DNA from: Filimonas zeae
GTDB lineage: Bacteria; Bacteroidota; Bacteroidia; Chitinophagales; Chitinophagaceae
Direction of reading: 5' to 3'
DNA length: 64,000 bases
Assembly: GCF_014641615.1 (NCBI RefSeq)
Contig: NZ_BMIB01000004.1
Span: forward strand, 248,001-312,000
Notes under the pieces: generated by a model
Told to the model about the DNA's origin: nothing
Databases searched by the model: none
Seen by the model: only the letters and a program-made list of their open reading frames with translations
Program-made: the position numbers and the translations under genes
Part shown: piece after piece, positions 44,288 through 54,230 of the stretch
Position numbering within the stretch: position 1 is the first letter of the stretch
Layout: each line of letters starts with the position of its first letter

Positions 44288-46919
44288 GTGTAATAGTGTG
44301 ATAAGTTTCGGTATAATTCCATCCTTCTGCAAGCAATGCAATCTCTTCCCCCTCCGGATGATAATCAATAGTAATCTTTTTTTCGGCGCCCGGCAGTACC
44401 GACACATAATTATCGCTGTAAAAAGCCGGTAAAATGCGCTTTTTAGTCTTTGCATTTACCAGCGACAGGCGGTTGAAAAAGGCTACAGGGCCACCCGAAG
44501 GGTTACGTATCACTATACGCACTTTTCCTTTTTCCGTTTCCTGGCATATAATCTCAGGCTTAGCCGCCGGCATCTGCTGCAACGCTGTATACTGGCCGTC
44601 AATGCCGGGCAGCCAGTACAAGTTATCGCTAATCAGCTGCTTATTCACATCCAGCAGTTGAAGGCTCACAAATACCCCTTCTGTATACGCTGCTTTCTTC
44701 AATGCTTCCGACAAACTGAAATAAGGTTTGGAACGATGAGCCGGTGCTTCAGAAAACACCTGGGTTACAAAGGTTTCCTTCCCGTTTTTATCAAACAATT
44801 TCGCCACCAGCATCAGATCGCGCCTGGCAGTAAAGGTGTTGTTGGTTACCATTACCATGCTGTCCACCGGATTCATCATGATATGTAGTGGCTCGCCCGC
44901 ACTGCGCAAACCAAACAGGCAGGCATTGGGATCGAGATAATAATCATACATCTGCCCGCGCATGGCCGTCCATGGGTTTTGCGTTTTCCAGATAATTACG
45001 CCTGAATACCATTCCCATTCATGCGCCGTAAAACCCTCTATTAATCCCCGGTACTGATTGTAATTGACCAGCTGTGCTTTGCGTGCAAAATCAGCCACGT
45101 TTGCCGGTTTGCCATAAACATCAATAGCACCTTCATAGCTGATATACTTATGATAATCCCACACGCTATCCACCACCGATGCTCTTTTGCCTTTGTATTG
45201 AGGTGCCACCAGATTGGCCTCCGGTAAAAAACGTTGAAGAGAAGCATAATCTCCCACACCAACAGAACCTACCTCAGAGTTAAAAGGCCAGGTTTGGTCG
45301 CGCCAGAAAGTAGTAATATCCTGTATGCCATAAGGCCCGTCACCATTACCACCAATGTGGTTGTACGACATACTATCGGAGTTAGAGTAATCCACAAACC
45401 ACCGTGTACCATCCAGTAACGGCATCAGCGAATCTTTCAGTGCCTGATGAATATCTTCCGGCAAGGTAATTTCATTTCCTCCGCACCAGATAGCAAGAGA
45501 AGTATAGTTGCGGAGCATCCTTATCTGATCTGCTGCCGACTGAATAAACAACGAATGATTATCCGGATACTTTCTGCGCGCCCATTGATCTTCTTTTTTC
45601 AGCGGATCCACCCAGCGGCCATTACAATCTCCCGAGCCCCAGAAATCCTGCATCACCAGCATACCATAGCGGTCGCATGCTTCATAAAACTCAGGCCGCT
45701 CGGTTAAAGCGCCTCCCCAGATACGGATGAGGTTCAGATTCATATCCCGATGATACCGCACCTCTGCATCATACCGTTTACGGGAAAACCGGAGCATAGC
45801 ATCAGACACTATCCAGTTACCCCCTTTGATAAATATCTTTTGCCCGTTTACACGTATCTCCATGCTTTGCGTAGTAGTATTCCACGCATGCTGTATCTCA
45901 CGCACACCAAATGTAATGGTATCCATATCCGACACACCCTTACCCGCAACAACAAACTGCAATGGCATTGTATAAAGTGGTTGTGAACCATAGGTATTGG
46001 GCCACCATAACCTGGGCTGCTCCATAGTATAATCCGGTAGCTGCACCAGCTTTGTTTCTCCCGGCGCAAGTGAAACTCTGGCCGAAACCTTACGACTATT
46101 CAATTCGTATTGCAGCGTACCATCCAACACCTTTTCTGTAGGATTATATACTTCTGCTGACACCTGCACCTTTGCCGGTGCCTGCGTCCCCTCGGGCAAA
46201 CGCACACCCGGCACACGGGTAACAACATGCGGATTACGAATCTGCGCCGCACCGGTTGTTTTAATAAACACCTTATCCCATATACCCGTATTACGATCAC
46301 GTACAGGCTGTATCCAATCCCACCCCGCCACATACTGATGTGTTACGTTTTTGGCGATGGTACCATCACCGCCCTGCCCGCCATTGGCATTACCCGGTTC
46401 ATCTGGCGGGTATACAATTACAGCCAGTCTGTTATGCCCGTCTTTACGCATGAGCGATGTAATGTTATATTCCTGCCGCAGAAACATTCCCTTATGGGTT
46501 TCCTTATTCAATTTACTGCCGTTGAAATACACATCACATCCATAGTTTACCCCCCTGAACTGCAACCAAACCTGTTGCCCATCTACAGGATATTCCTGTT
46601 CTATATTTCTGGCAAACCAATAAGTATAATACTCCCGGCCAGTGGCATATATATCCGGGATACGCAGATTATTCATCCCGTAAAAAGGATCAGGTATCTG
46701 CCCATGTAATAGTTGGGTAGTAAGTACGGTACCCGGCACCACCGCTGTTAGCCAGTTACTGATATTATAGCTGCTTACTGACAGAACAGTGCCTTCCTCT
46801 TTCACCTCCCGCGCCGGGGCACACTTCCACTCATCTGCCAATTCCCGCAAATGCTGAGCATTGGCCCCGTATAAGCTCACAAGCAACAACACCCATAACA
46901 ACCCTGTTTTACGCATCAT
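44277..46919 (-). CDS. GH2 beta-mannosidase-like enzyme
   Basis: The 880-residue protein has a signal peptide (LLWVLLLVSLYGANA), a GH2 sugar-binding domain (WLQFRGVNYGCDVYFNG), an immunoglobulin-like domain and the barrel with the acid/base Glu in WCGGNEITLP and the nucleophile-region glutamate in FNSEVGSVG. The type is close to CsxA/mannosylglycoprotein endo-beta-mannosidase enzymes; the setting with GH92, GH125 and GH29 makes core beta-mannose the likely target. Exo-beta-glucosaminidase remains possible. It starts 11 bases from the GH29 stop. Confidence 0.85.
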   Translation of the reverse strand: MMRKTGLLWVLLLVSLYGANAQHLRELADEWKCAPAREVKEEGTVLSVSSYNISNWLTAVVPGTVLTTQLLHGQIPDPFYGMNNLRIPDIYATGREYYTYWFARNIEQEYPVDGQQVWLQFRGVNYGCDVYFNGSKLNKETHKGMFLRQEYNITSLMRKDGHNRLAVIVYPPDEPGNANGGQGGDGTIAKNVTHQYVAGWDWIQPVRDRNTGIWDKVFIKTTGAAQIRNPHVVTRVPGVRLPEGTQAPAKVQVSAEVYNPTEKVLDGTLQYELNSRKVSARVSLAPGETKLVQLPDYTMEQPRLWWPNTYGSQPLYTMPLQFVVAGKGVSDMDTITFGVREIQHAWNTTTQSMEIRVNGQKIFIKGGNWIVSDAMLRFSRKRYDAEVRYHRDMNLNLIRIWGGALTERPEFYEACDRYGMLVMQDFWGSGDCNGRWVDPLKKEDQWARRKYPDNHSLFIQSAADQIRMLRNYTSLAIWCGGNEITLPEDIHQALKDSLMPLLDGTRWFVDYSNSDSMSYNHIGGNGDGPYGIQDITTFWRDQTWPFNSEVGSVGVGDYASLQRFLPEANLVAPQYKGKRASVVDSVWDYHKYISYEGAIDVYGKPANVADFARKAQLVNYNQYRGLIEGFTAHEWEWYSGVIIWKTQNPWTAMRGQMYDYYLDPNACLFGLRSAGEPLHIMMNPVDSMVMVTNNTFTARRDLMLVAKLFDKNGKETFVTQVFSEAPAHRSKPYFSLSEALKKAAYTEGVFVSLQLLDVNKQLISDNLYWLPGIDGQYTALQQMPAAKPEIICQETEKGKVRIVIRNPSGGPVAFFNRLSLVNAKTKKRILPAFYSDNYVSVLPGAEKKITIDYHPEGEEIALLAEGWNYTETYHTITHEK

Positions 46920-46930
46920 AACACCAGGTT

Positions 46931-48373
46931 TTAATAACTGATTTTAAATACCCATGCCTCTTTACAAGGCAGCTTATTCAGCAGTTTATCCGGAACAGCA
47001 ACAACAAGCTTATCCCTTTCCTGCGTCCATTTCACTTTCTGCTTAGCCCCCAGCATAGAAACATTTTTAACCTGTGCAGCTGGTACATGCATTATAGTTA
47101 CAGAAGCAGGAAGCACCGCCTTTTTTTCATCACCCCGGTATATGGCATACACCGTATTGGCCTTATGCGTAAAAATAAAATTGCCCTGCTGCCCTATAAT
47201 GCTATCACCTTTGCTACCATATATGGCTTCCCCGTTTACTTTTATCCATGCCCCAATTTCTTTTAACCGGTCATAAGCAGCAGCATGCCAGTCTCCATCA
47301 GGGCCGGGCGCTACGTTCAGCAACAGATTGCCATTCCTTGAGACCACATCGGTAAGCATACGAATGACTTTGTTGGCTGACTTAAACTGTTCGTCAGGAA
47401 TATATGACCATGAGTTACCCAGCGTAATGCAACTTTCCCAGGGATAAGGCAGATAGCCGGATGGTATGGCCTGTTCGGGTGTAACATAGTTTTCAAACTC
47501 ACCTGATACAGTTCTATCTACAATCAATACGCCCGGTTGGTTAGCCCGGCTCATGCTTGCAATATTGGCCATGTCAATATCCTGTTCATAAGGAATAGAC
47601 CGCTGCCAATCCACCGAGGTATCAATAGTAGCTTTAGGGCGCACCCAGCCACCATCTAACCACAGAATATCAATTTTTCCGTAATCAGTAGTCAACTCTT
47701 CCAGCTGCCGATAGGTATATTTTTTAAAAGCATTCCACTTTTCCGGATGCTTTGCAGGGTTGTAGGAAGTATTACGCGATTGGGGTGGAAAGCGCTTCCA
47801 CCAGTAATCATTGCTATGCCAATCGGGCTTTGAAAAATAAGCGCCTATCATAAAGCTATCCGTACGGAAAGCTTTGAAAACTTCTTTGGTGATATTTCTT
47901 TTAGGGCTATTGGAGAAAGGCGTTTTGGCATCTGTAACCTTATAATCTGTTTGGTCGGTATCAAACATGCAAAAACCATCGTGATGTTTGGTGGTAAACA
48001 CCATATATTTCATACCCGCATCTTTGGCAGCAGTAGCCCATTTGGCAGGATTAAACAATACCGGATTAAAAGTGGTCTGTAATTTTTCATAAGCATCCAG
48101 GTACTGATTATAATTTTCAGCGTATGGTCCCTTTCTTTCACACCAGCTTTCATCTTCCGGGCAAATACTCCAGCTTTCTACTACGCCCCATTCGCTATAA
48201 GGGCCCCAATGCATCAATAGTCCAAACTTTACCTGTTGCCATTGCTGTAGCTTTTTCACTACCAAACTATCTTTAGGCCATTGGTATTTTCCATTGGGCA
48301 AGTGCTGCTGTGCAACCGCACCACTGCATACAGCCGCACATGCCACCCAAAACAATAATATCCTTTTATTCAT
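46931..48373 (-). CDS. GH29 alpha-L-fucosidase
   Basis: The 480-residue protein has a signal peptide (ILLFWVACAAVCSGAVA) and the GH29 core: FGLLMHWGPYSEWGVVESW, TTKHHDGFCMFD, and the nucleophile aspartate in DILWLDGGW. A C-terminal beta domain follows. It removes alpha-linked fucose, as in core- or antenna-fucosylated N-glycans. It follows the GH3 gene by eight bases. Confidence 0.94.
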   Translation of the reverse strand: MNKRILLFWVACAAVCSGAVAQQHLPNGKYQWPKDSLVVKKLQQWQQVKFGLLMHWGPYSEWGVVESWSICPEDESWCERKGPYAENYNQYLDAYEKLQTTFNPVLFNPAKWATAAKDAGMKYMVFTTKHHDGFCMFDTDQTDYKVTDAKTPFSNSPKRNITKEVFKAFRTDSFMIGAYFSKPDWHSNDYWWKRFPPQSRNTSYNPAKHPEKWNAFKKYTYRQLEELTTDYGKIDILWLDGGWVRPKATIDTSVDWQRSIPYEQDIDMANIASMSRANQPGVLIVDRTVSGEFENYVTPEQAIPSGYLPYPWESCITLGNSWSYIPDEQFKSANKVIRMLTDVVSRNGNLLLNVAPGPDGDWHAAAYDRLKEIGAWIKVNGEAIYGSKGDSIIGQQGNFIFTHKANTVYAIYRGDEKKAVLPASVTIMHVPAAQVKNVSMLGAKQKVKWTQERDKLVVAVPDKLLNKLPCKEAWVFKISY

Positions 48374-48381
48374 AGGTGAAT

Positions 48382-51051
48382 TTATTTTACCTGAATTAAT
48401 TGTCGTAATTGAACAGCCTGAGAAGAACTTCCTATCATAATACGGAAAGCCCCCGGCTCTACCACCAGCTTCATATCCGCATTATACATGCTAAGCATGG
48501 CAGGCGTAATCCAAAAGCGCAGTTCTTTTTCTTCGCCCGGCTTAAGATGAATCCGTTGAAAGCCCTTTAACTCTTTTACCGGCCTGGCTACAGAAGCCAC
48601 CTCATCATGAATATACAATTGCACTACCTCATCGCCCGCCCTTTCGCCAATATTCTTAATGGTAAAAACAGCTTCCGTAGAATCACCCATCTGTAGGGCT
48701 TGCCTTGTAAAATGAAGATTATTATACTGAAAACGGGTATAACTTAAGCCATACCCAAATGGGAAAAGCGGCTTACCGGTAAGGTTATCATAATCATCGC
48801 CCCTGCCGGCAGGCTTGTGGTTATACACCAACGGCAGTTGCCCTTCACTAACCGGAAAAGTAAATGGCAGCCTGCCTGCGGGGTTGTAGTCACCCACCAG
48901 TACATCTGCCACAGCATTTCCACCTTCCTCACCGGCATACCATATATCCAGAATGGCTGGCACCTGATGTATCCAGCTACTCATGGTGACAGCACTACCG
49001 CCTGTAATAATTACCGCCAATGGTTTTTTTGTTGCAGACAGTGCCTGTACCAGCGCTTCCTGCCGGCCCGGCAAAGCCAGTTTCCCCCTATCTCTGAATT
49101 CGCCTTCTTCAATACCAACAGCTACTACTATGGCATCGGCCGCCTGAGCTATTTTTACAGCATCCTGTATAAGCGCTTCTGCATTGTGCTTCACCCCCAC
49201 ATCCCAGATAAGCTTTACACGCGCACTGCCCGATGACTCGTGATATATCAGCTTTATTTTATAAGCCCGCCCTTTAAGCATGGCCACAGGCTTCATCAAT
49301 GTATCATAAGATGCTTTATCCCATGTATCAATTAACAGTTTTTCATCCACATACAATTTATAGCCATCGTTACCCTCTATGCCCAGCAAAATATTTCCCG
49401 ATACAGGCGATTCAATAAACCCATTCCATTCGGCTGAAAAGAAATCATAGTAAAGCGAAGTATCAGGCGCAAATAACGTCCACCGGAAATCAACAGCTTC
49501 ATCTGTTCGCTTCAGCTGTGGCGTTCCGGTTGCTGTGATGTTGTTATAATAGCTGGCATGAAGCCCCTTTTCTCTTTCACCTTCTTTGCTATGACTAAGC
49601 GCTGTAGCGGGCACCACAGCATAATCTGTCCAGTTTCGCCCCGGACCGGGAGCATAGTGTATTTTTGTATCAGGTAATTTTTTGCGCAACCCTTCCAGTA
49701 TAGAAACAGAATGAGTACCCGCACCACTATAACCACCTAAGCGCGCAACAGCAGCATCCTCTCCTATTACAGCAAGTGAACGTATATGCTTATTGAAAGG
49801 CAATACACCATTGTCATTCTTCAATAATACTATAGATTCACGCGCCGCCTGCCTGGCAAGCCTCCGGTGTTCCGGCTTATTTACATACAATGCCGCTTCC
49901 TCTTCCTTCACAAACGGATTCTCAAACAATCCCAACTCAAACTTTACACGTAATACCCTGGCAACAGCACTGTCAATAGCAGTACTGCGAATCCATCCTT
50001 TATCAAAAGCATCTTTAAAAAGTGGATAATGTTTGTAATCTGTTTGAAAGATCACATCCAGCCCATTATTCAGCGCCATAGCAGTAGACGCGCCATAGCC
50101 ACCGGCAGTAAAATGTAATACATTGGCGCCCCCCACAGCTGCTGCATCGGAAATAACAAACCCCGGAAAATTCCACTCCCGTTTCAATATTTCATTCAGC
50201 AAGTAGTGATGTGCCGTTGCCGGGCTGCCATCTACGGAATTATACGCCGTCATAACCGAACGGCTTTTGCCTCTTTGTATACATGCCAGAAAAGGTGGCA
50301 GGTATATCTCCCGCATCAGCCGCTCATTATAATGAATAGGATAACTATCTCTTCCACCATCGCCCACATTGGCAATAAAATGCTTTGGGGTAGTTACAAT
50401 GCCCAGCTGTTCAAAAGCATTTACAAACGCCACCCCCATTTCAGATACCAGATAAGGATCTTCCCCATAGGTTTCTTCCGTACGCCCCCACCGCACATCT
50501 GATGCAATATTTACTACCGGAGTAAGCACCTGTCTTATACCCCGGCTCTTTGTTTCCCATGCAATGGTTTTTGCTACCCTGCCCACCAAAGCAGTATCCC
50601 AGGTAGCAGCCAAACCTATTGCCTGCGGAAAAACAGTGGCCTGCGCTCTCACCAAACCATGCAACGCCTCATCAAATGGTATAATGGGAATTCCTAAACG
50701 GGTTTGAGTAGTAAAAAAGCGCTGTAGTTCATTTATTTCATGCGCTATCTGAACAGCATCTCCCTGCTGTCCATAACTCATCAGCTGCACGGCAGCTCCT
50801 CCCTGAAGAGAAGTCGTATTCACCTGTAATCCGAAAATGCCGTTCTTAAATTGATCCATCCCTTCTTGCAAACCGCCGGGAATCATAAATAATTGCCAGA
50901 ACTTTTCATCCGGCGTCATCCGTTGCAGCAAATCACGAACGCGCAATTCCACAGGTTGCTTTGCATCTTTATACAGCGGTAAAGGTGCCTGTGGCCAGGC
51001 AACTGAACAGAAGGGAACCAGGAGAGAAAGCAGTAGTGTTTTGCGGTTCAT
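48382..51051 (-). CDS. GH3 beta-glycosidase with PA14 insert
   Basis: The 889-residue protein is first in the glycan operon. It has a signal peptide (LLLSLLVPFCSVAWPQ), a GH3 N-domain with the nucleophile aspartate in GFVISDAAAVGG and KHFIANVGD, a PA14 domain between about residues 475 and 615 (GLHASYYNN, NGFIESPVSG, GNDGYKLYVD), the GH3 C-domain and a fibronectin-III-like end. The ATG at 51051 gives the signal peptide; 51084 is less likely. Substrate is unknown: beta-glucosidase, beta-xylosidase or beta-hexosaminidase types all share this layout. Confidence 0.92.
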   Translation of the reverse strand: MNRKTLLLSLLVPFCSVAWPQAPLPLYKDAKQPVELRVRDLLQRMTPDEKFWQLFMIPGGLQEGMDQFKNGIFGLQVNTTSLQGGAAVQLMSYGQQGDAVQIAHEINELQRFFTTQTRLGIPIIPFDEALHGLVRAQATVFPQAIGLAATWDTALVGRVAKTIAWETKSRGIRQVLTPVVNIASDVRWGRTEETYGEDPYLVSEMGVAFVNAFEQLGIVTTPKHFIANVGDGGRDSYPIHYNERLMREIYLPPFLACIQRGKSRSVMTAYNSVDGSPATAHHYLLNEILKREWNFPGFVISDAAAVGGANVLHFTAGGYGASTAMALNNGLDVIFQTDYKHYPLFKDAFDKGWIRSTAIDSAVARVLRVKFELGLFENPFVKEEEAALYVNKPEHRRLARQAARESIVLLKNDNGVLPFNKHIRSLAVIGEDAAVARLGGYSGAGTHSVSILEGLRKKLPDTKIHYAPGPGRNWTDYAVVPATALSHSKEGEREKGLHASYYNNITATGTPQLKRTDEAVDFRWTLFAPDTSLYYDFFSAEWNGFIESPVSGNILLGIEGNDGYKLYVDEKLLIDTWDKASYDTLMKPVAMLKGRAYKIKLIYHESSGSARVKLIWDVGVKHNAEALIQDAVKIAQAADAIVVAVGIEEGEFRDRGKLALPGRQEALVQALSATKKPLAVIITGGSAVTMSSWIHQVPAILDIWYAGEEGGNAVADVLVGDYNPAGRLPFTFPVSEGQLPLVYNHKPAGRGDDYDNLTGKPLFPFGYGLSYTRFQYNNLHFTRQALQMGDSTEAVFTIKNIGERAGDEVVQLYIHDEVASVARPVKELKGFQRIHLKPGEEKELRFWITPAMLSMYNADMKLVVEPGAFRIMIGSSSQAVQLRQLIQVK

Positions 51052-51102
51052 CCCTCTAAATAAAGCATATCCGGTCAAAAACAAACCGGCAGCACCAGAA
51101 AT

Positions 51103-51133
51103 AAAAAAGGCAGCGCCTGGAAAAGCGCCACCT
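51103..51133 (-). terminator. Terminator of the TonB-dependent receptor gene
   Basis: On the minus strand AGGTGGCGC and GCGCTGCCT form a 9-bp stem with two G-T pairs, followed by six T. It separates the receptor from the GH3 gene, so the glycan operon needs its own promoter. Confidence 0.75.
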
Positions 51134-51168
51134 TGCTATCAACACAAACAAAGAATGAGAAAATTATA

Positions 51169-54132
51169 TTACCTGCCTAACAGGCCATCAACCGTAATAG
51201 CCACATAATATAAACCTCCCAAAGTAGGACCACCCGCATATTGGATGTAATTGGAATTGAATATGTTAGAACCACCGGCCTTAATAGTGGTTTTAGATTC
51301 CGGCACACGATAAGTAACCTGCGCATCAAAAGTATTGATAGCCGGAATGGTGCCGGTTACCAATGGACTCTCCCACAAAAACGACTTCTGCCATTTATAC
51401 ACCACATTAAATCCGAAGTTTTTTACAATCTCCCGGTTACCAAAACTGATATTGGCAGACCATTCAGGGGTATTAAAACCGGTTACGAAAATATCATCCG
51501 CAGAGCCTGACTTTATTTTATTGTAGCTGGTATTACCGCCTAACACAAACTTCTTGTAAAAATTATAGGTTACACCCACCGCAAAACCATAGTTGGTATA
51601 AGTGTTTTTAGCGTTGGTATATACACGGTACCTTTCCTGCCCTTTGCTGGCAGCATTACCACCTGAAGCAGTAGTCTGATCACGGTTTCTATCTACCATA
51701 GCAATCACCGCTGCGTCAGAACCCACCATTTCGCCCTTAGGTACAAACACCTGAACCTGACCTAAGAAGCCATCGTATTTATTGGTATACGCATCAATAT
51801 CAACAATCAGCTTGTTACCCAGCAGCACACTTTTATAACCAAACTCTAAAGATTTAATTCTTTCCGGACGTGCCTCTGGCAGGTTAGCCACCACCAGCAG
51901 ATTTCTGTTAGCCAGGGCAGCCGCATCTGTATTACCAGCCGCCTTTACCGCAGCATTAAAGTTTACAACAGATGACTGTGTATAGCTGTTATCCAGGTAA
52001 CCCAGTCCATTATTAATATAGGAAAGACTACCTACCCGCTTAACACGACCATTGTTAACGTAAGACAACGCTTCAAATAAAGCCGGGAAGCGATACCCTT
52101 GCTGATAGGTTACCCGGAAATTATGGCTTTTAGCCAGCGTATATACCGCCGCTACCCTTGGTGTGAATTTTGCTTTAAACTCCGGATTGTAATCATACCG
52201 CAGTGAACCAAACAGTTTCAGCTTTTCTTCCAGCAGTGTTTTGGTAACCTGGGCAAACCCGCCATATTTTTTATAGTGTACATTGCTACCATAGCTACCA
52301 TTAGCCAACGGCTTATTACGGTCATCAATAGAACGTGAAAAATCTACGAAGTTATTCCCATCCGGAATAACGGTATACACACGCGCATCACCTCCCACCA
52401 ACAGGTCAACCACTTTGGTGTATTTGCTTAAATTCCATTGGCCTTCTATATGAAACATACGGCTCTTTTGAATAAGCGCTGCACCACCTGTTACCGGAGC
52501 ATCGGGAATAGTACCTGATTTAATGTCCCAGTTATTAATGCGTCTGATTGCATTTTTTATAGAATCAAAACGGACAGTGCCGGGCTCTGCACGACCTGCA
52601 TCTGCCTGTGCACGGGCATATTGCGTAGCCGCCGCGAGGTTGGAAGAGTTGAGGTTGCCTCCATTTGCAGCTGCGTATGCATTTAACGCAGTCTTATACT
52701 TCGCGGCCCAGTTGGTGCCACTTCCTCCACTGAATAAATCCATATTATCAGCCAGTGGCTTTACGTTGTAAGAATCTCCTGTGTTTTCCAGCGACAAATA
52801 ACTTCTGATTAAAAAGTCATCACCCTTAATTTCAAATTTGTGGTTCTGCACTCTTACATTGTCCAGCTGTATTTTGTTACCCCGTTGAAACACCCCATCC
52901 ATTTTACCGAAACGATATGCATAAGAAAGTTCTACATGGTCTGTAGGTCTATAATGTACAGCACCATCCACTTTCAGGTTATCTACTGTGGGGCTTACCA
53001 AATCTTTTTCCCAGTAGCCAGTACGGGCAACTGTTAAGGTTTGGTTGGCCTGTCCGTTAATATTCAGCCCCGTAATGGATACCGTATTACTACCGGCAAG
53101 CGCATCATCACCATATTTATTCCATCCATCAAAAACTGCGTTATTGGCTCCGTTCAGTTCCGGATAAGCCGGGTTGGCGGTTTTCAGATTGTTAGGATTC
53201 TGATCTTTACGTGTGTCAGACAACCAATCAGTACCACGCAGGTAGCTGAAATTTGCTTTAAAAGCAACCTTGTTATTAAAGGCTCTCGCAAAACGAAAAG
53301 CGGTTTCTGTCAGGTTACTCAGATCTCTTCCGGTTCCTCCCACATGGTTGATGCCTGTTTTTTGATACACACTTAAACCCTGACTGGTAAAGGGGCTTTT
53401 GGTAAGCAGGTTGGCCATACCATTAATAGCGTTCATGCCATATAAAGCAGAAGCAGCACCCGGCGTAATTTCCACGCTTTCTATATCCAGCTCGGTGGGG
53501 CCAATGGCATTTCCCAACGGCACACCCAGGGTAGCTGCCTGCATATCAACACCATCCACCAGCTGCATAAAACGGAAGTTGTTGGGAATATTAAAACCGC
53601 GTGTGTTAGGCACTTTGAAGGTAAGACTGGAGGTTGTCATCTGTACGCCCTTTACCGTTTCCAAAGCATCGTAAAAGCTGGGTGCCGGACTTTCTCTGAT
53701 AGCCCGTATATCCAGTTTTTCAATAGCTACCGGCGACTTTAAAATACTCTCCGGTACTCTGGAAGCGGTTACTACTACATCGTTACCTATATAAGTTTGT
53801 GTAACCAAAGCCACCTGAAGTGAAGAACCCAGTTCATTTACAGTAAACTCCTGTGGCTTAAACCCAACAGATGAAAACACCAGTACCAATGGTAGTTTCA
53901 GCCGGGTTCTTATTTTAAAATCTCCTGTACCAGTGCTTACCGTTCCGGCAACAGTTCCTTTTATATGTACACTTACATCAGACAAGGGTTGTTTTTGTTC
54001 ATTGGTAACCTTGCCGGAAATTTCTATTAATGCATTACCCTGGGCATTTAAGGTTTTAGGGGGCGCAATCTGAAGTAGCGTTAGCAATGCTAAAGCAGCT
54101 ACAACTGTTTTTAAAGTAGGCGTCAATCTCAT
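51169..54132 (-). CDS. TonB-dependent outer membrane receptor
   Basis: The 987-residue protein has a signal peptide (VVAALALLTLLQIAPPKTLNA), a carboxypeptidase-regulatory-like domain (ISGKVTNEQKQPLSDVSVH, residues about 35-115), a plug (DVVVTASRVPESI, then YDALETVKGVQ, SALYGMNAING) and a large beta barrel. It belongs to the CirA/FhuA-like rather than the SusC type, with no SusD gene next to it. It lies behind the sulfate locus, after a terminator and with its own -7 box, so uptake of a sulfur-containing or metal ligand is possible. The ligand is not readable. Confidence 0.9.
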   Translation of the reverse strand: MRLTPTLKTVVAALALLTLLQIAPPKTLNAQGNALIEISGKVTNEQKQPLSDVSVHIKGTVAGTVSTGTGDFKIRTRLKLPLVLVFSSVGFKPQEFTVNELGSSLQVALVTQTYIGNDVVVTASRVPESILKSPVAIEKLDIRAIRESPAPSFYDALETVKGVQMTTSSLTFKVPNTRGFNIPNNFRFMQLVDGVDMQAATLGVPLGNAIGPTELDIESVEITPGAASALYGMNAINGMANLLTKSPFTSQGLSVYQKTGINHVGGTGRDLSNLTETAFRFARAFNNKVAFKANFSYLRGTDWLSDTRKDQNPNNLKTANPAYPELNGANNAVFDGWNKYGDDALAGSNTVSITGLNINGQANQTLTVARTGYWEKDLVSPTVDNLKVDGAVHYRPTDHVELSYAYRFGKMDGVFQRGNKIQLDNVRVQNHKFEIKGDDFLIRSYLSLENTGDSYNVKPLADNMDLFSGGSGTNWAAKYKTALNAYAAANGGNLNSSNLAAATQYARAQADAGRAEPGTVRFDSIKNAIRRINNWDIKSGTIPDAPVTGGAALIQKSRMFHIEGQWNLSKYTKVVDLLVGGDARVYTVIPDGNNFVDFSRSIDDRNKPLANGSYGSNVHYKKYGGFAQVTKTLLEEKLKLFGSLRYDYNPEFKAKFTPRVAAVYTLAKSHNFRVTYQQGYRFPALFEALSYVNNGRVKRVGSLSYINNGLGYLDNSYTQSSVVNFNAAVKAAGNTDAAALANRNLLVVANLPEARPERIKSLEFGYKSVLLGNKLIVDIDAYTNKYDGFLGQVQVFVPKGEMVGSDAAVIAMVDRNRDQTTASGGNAASKGQERYRVYTNAKNTYTNYGFAVGVTYNFYKKFVLGGNTSYNKIKSGSADDIFVTGFNTPEWSANISFGNREIVKNFGFNVVYKWQKSFLWESPLVTGTIPAINTFDAQVTYRVPESKTTIKAGGSNIFNSNYIQYAGGPTLGGLYYVAITVDGLLGR

Positions 54133-54168
54133 AACGTTTGTTGGTTCTGTTTGTCTATACGTAGTCCA

Positions 54169-54176
54169 CAAATATA
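54169..54176 (-). promoter_or_regulatory. -7 box of the TonB-dependent receptor gene
   Basis: Minus-strand TATATTTG fits TAnnTTTG and lies 36 bases before the ATG at 54132. It stands inside a short inverted repeat, GTCTA (54153-54157) with TAGAC. Confidence 0.5.
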
Positions 54177-54193
54177 GTAGACTTAGTGTTTGT

Positions 54194-54219
54194 AAAAAAA
54201 CCCGGAATGCACCGGGCTA
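54194..54219 (-). terminator. Terminator at the end of the sulfite-reduction operon
   Basis: On the minus strand CCCGG-TGCATT-CCGGG is followed by seven T. It closes the operon ending with the siroheme-synthase/TSUP fusion. Confidence 0.8.
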
Positions 54220-54230
54220 TTGTTAATAGC

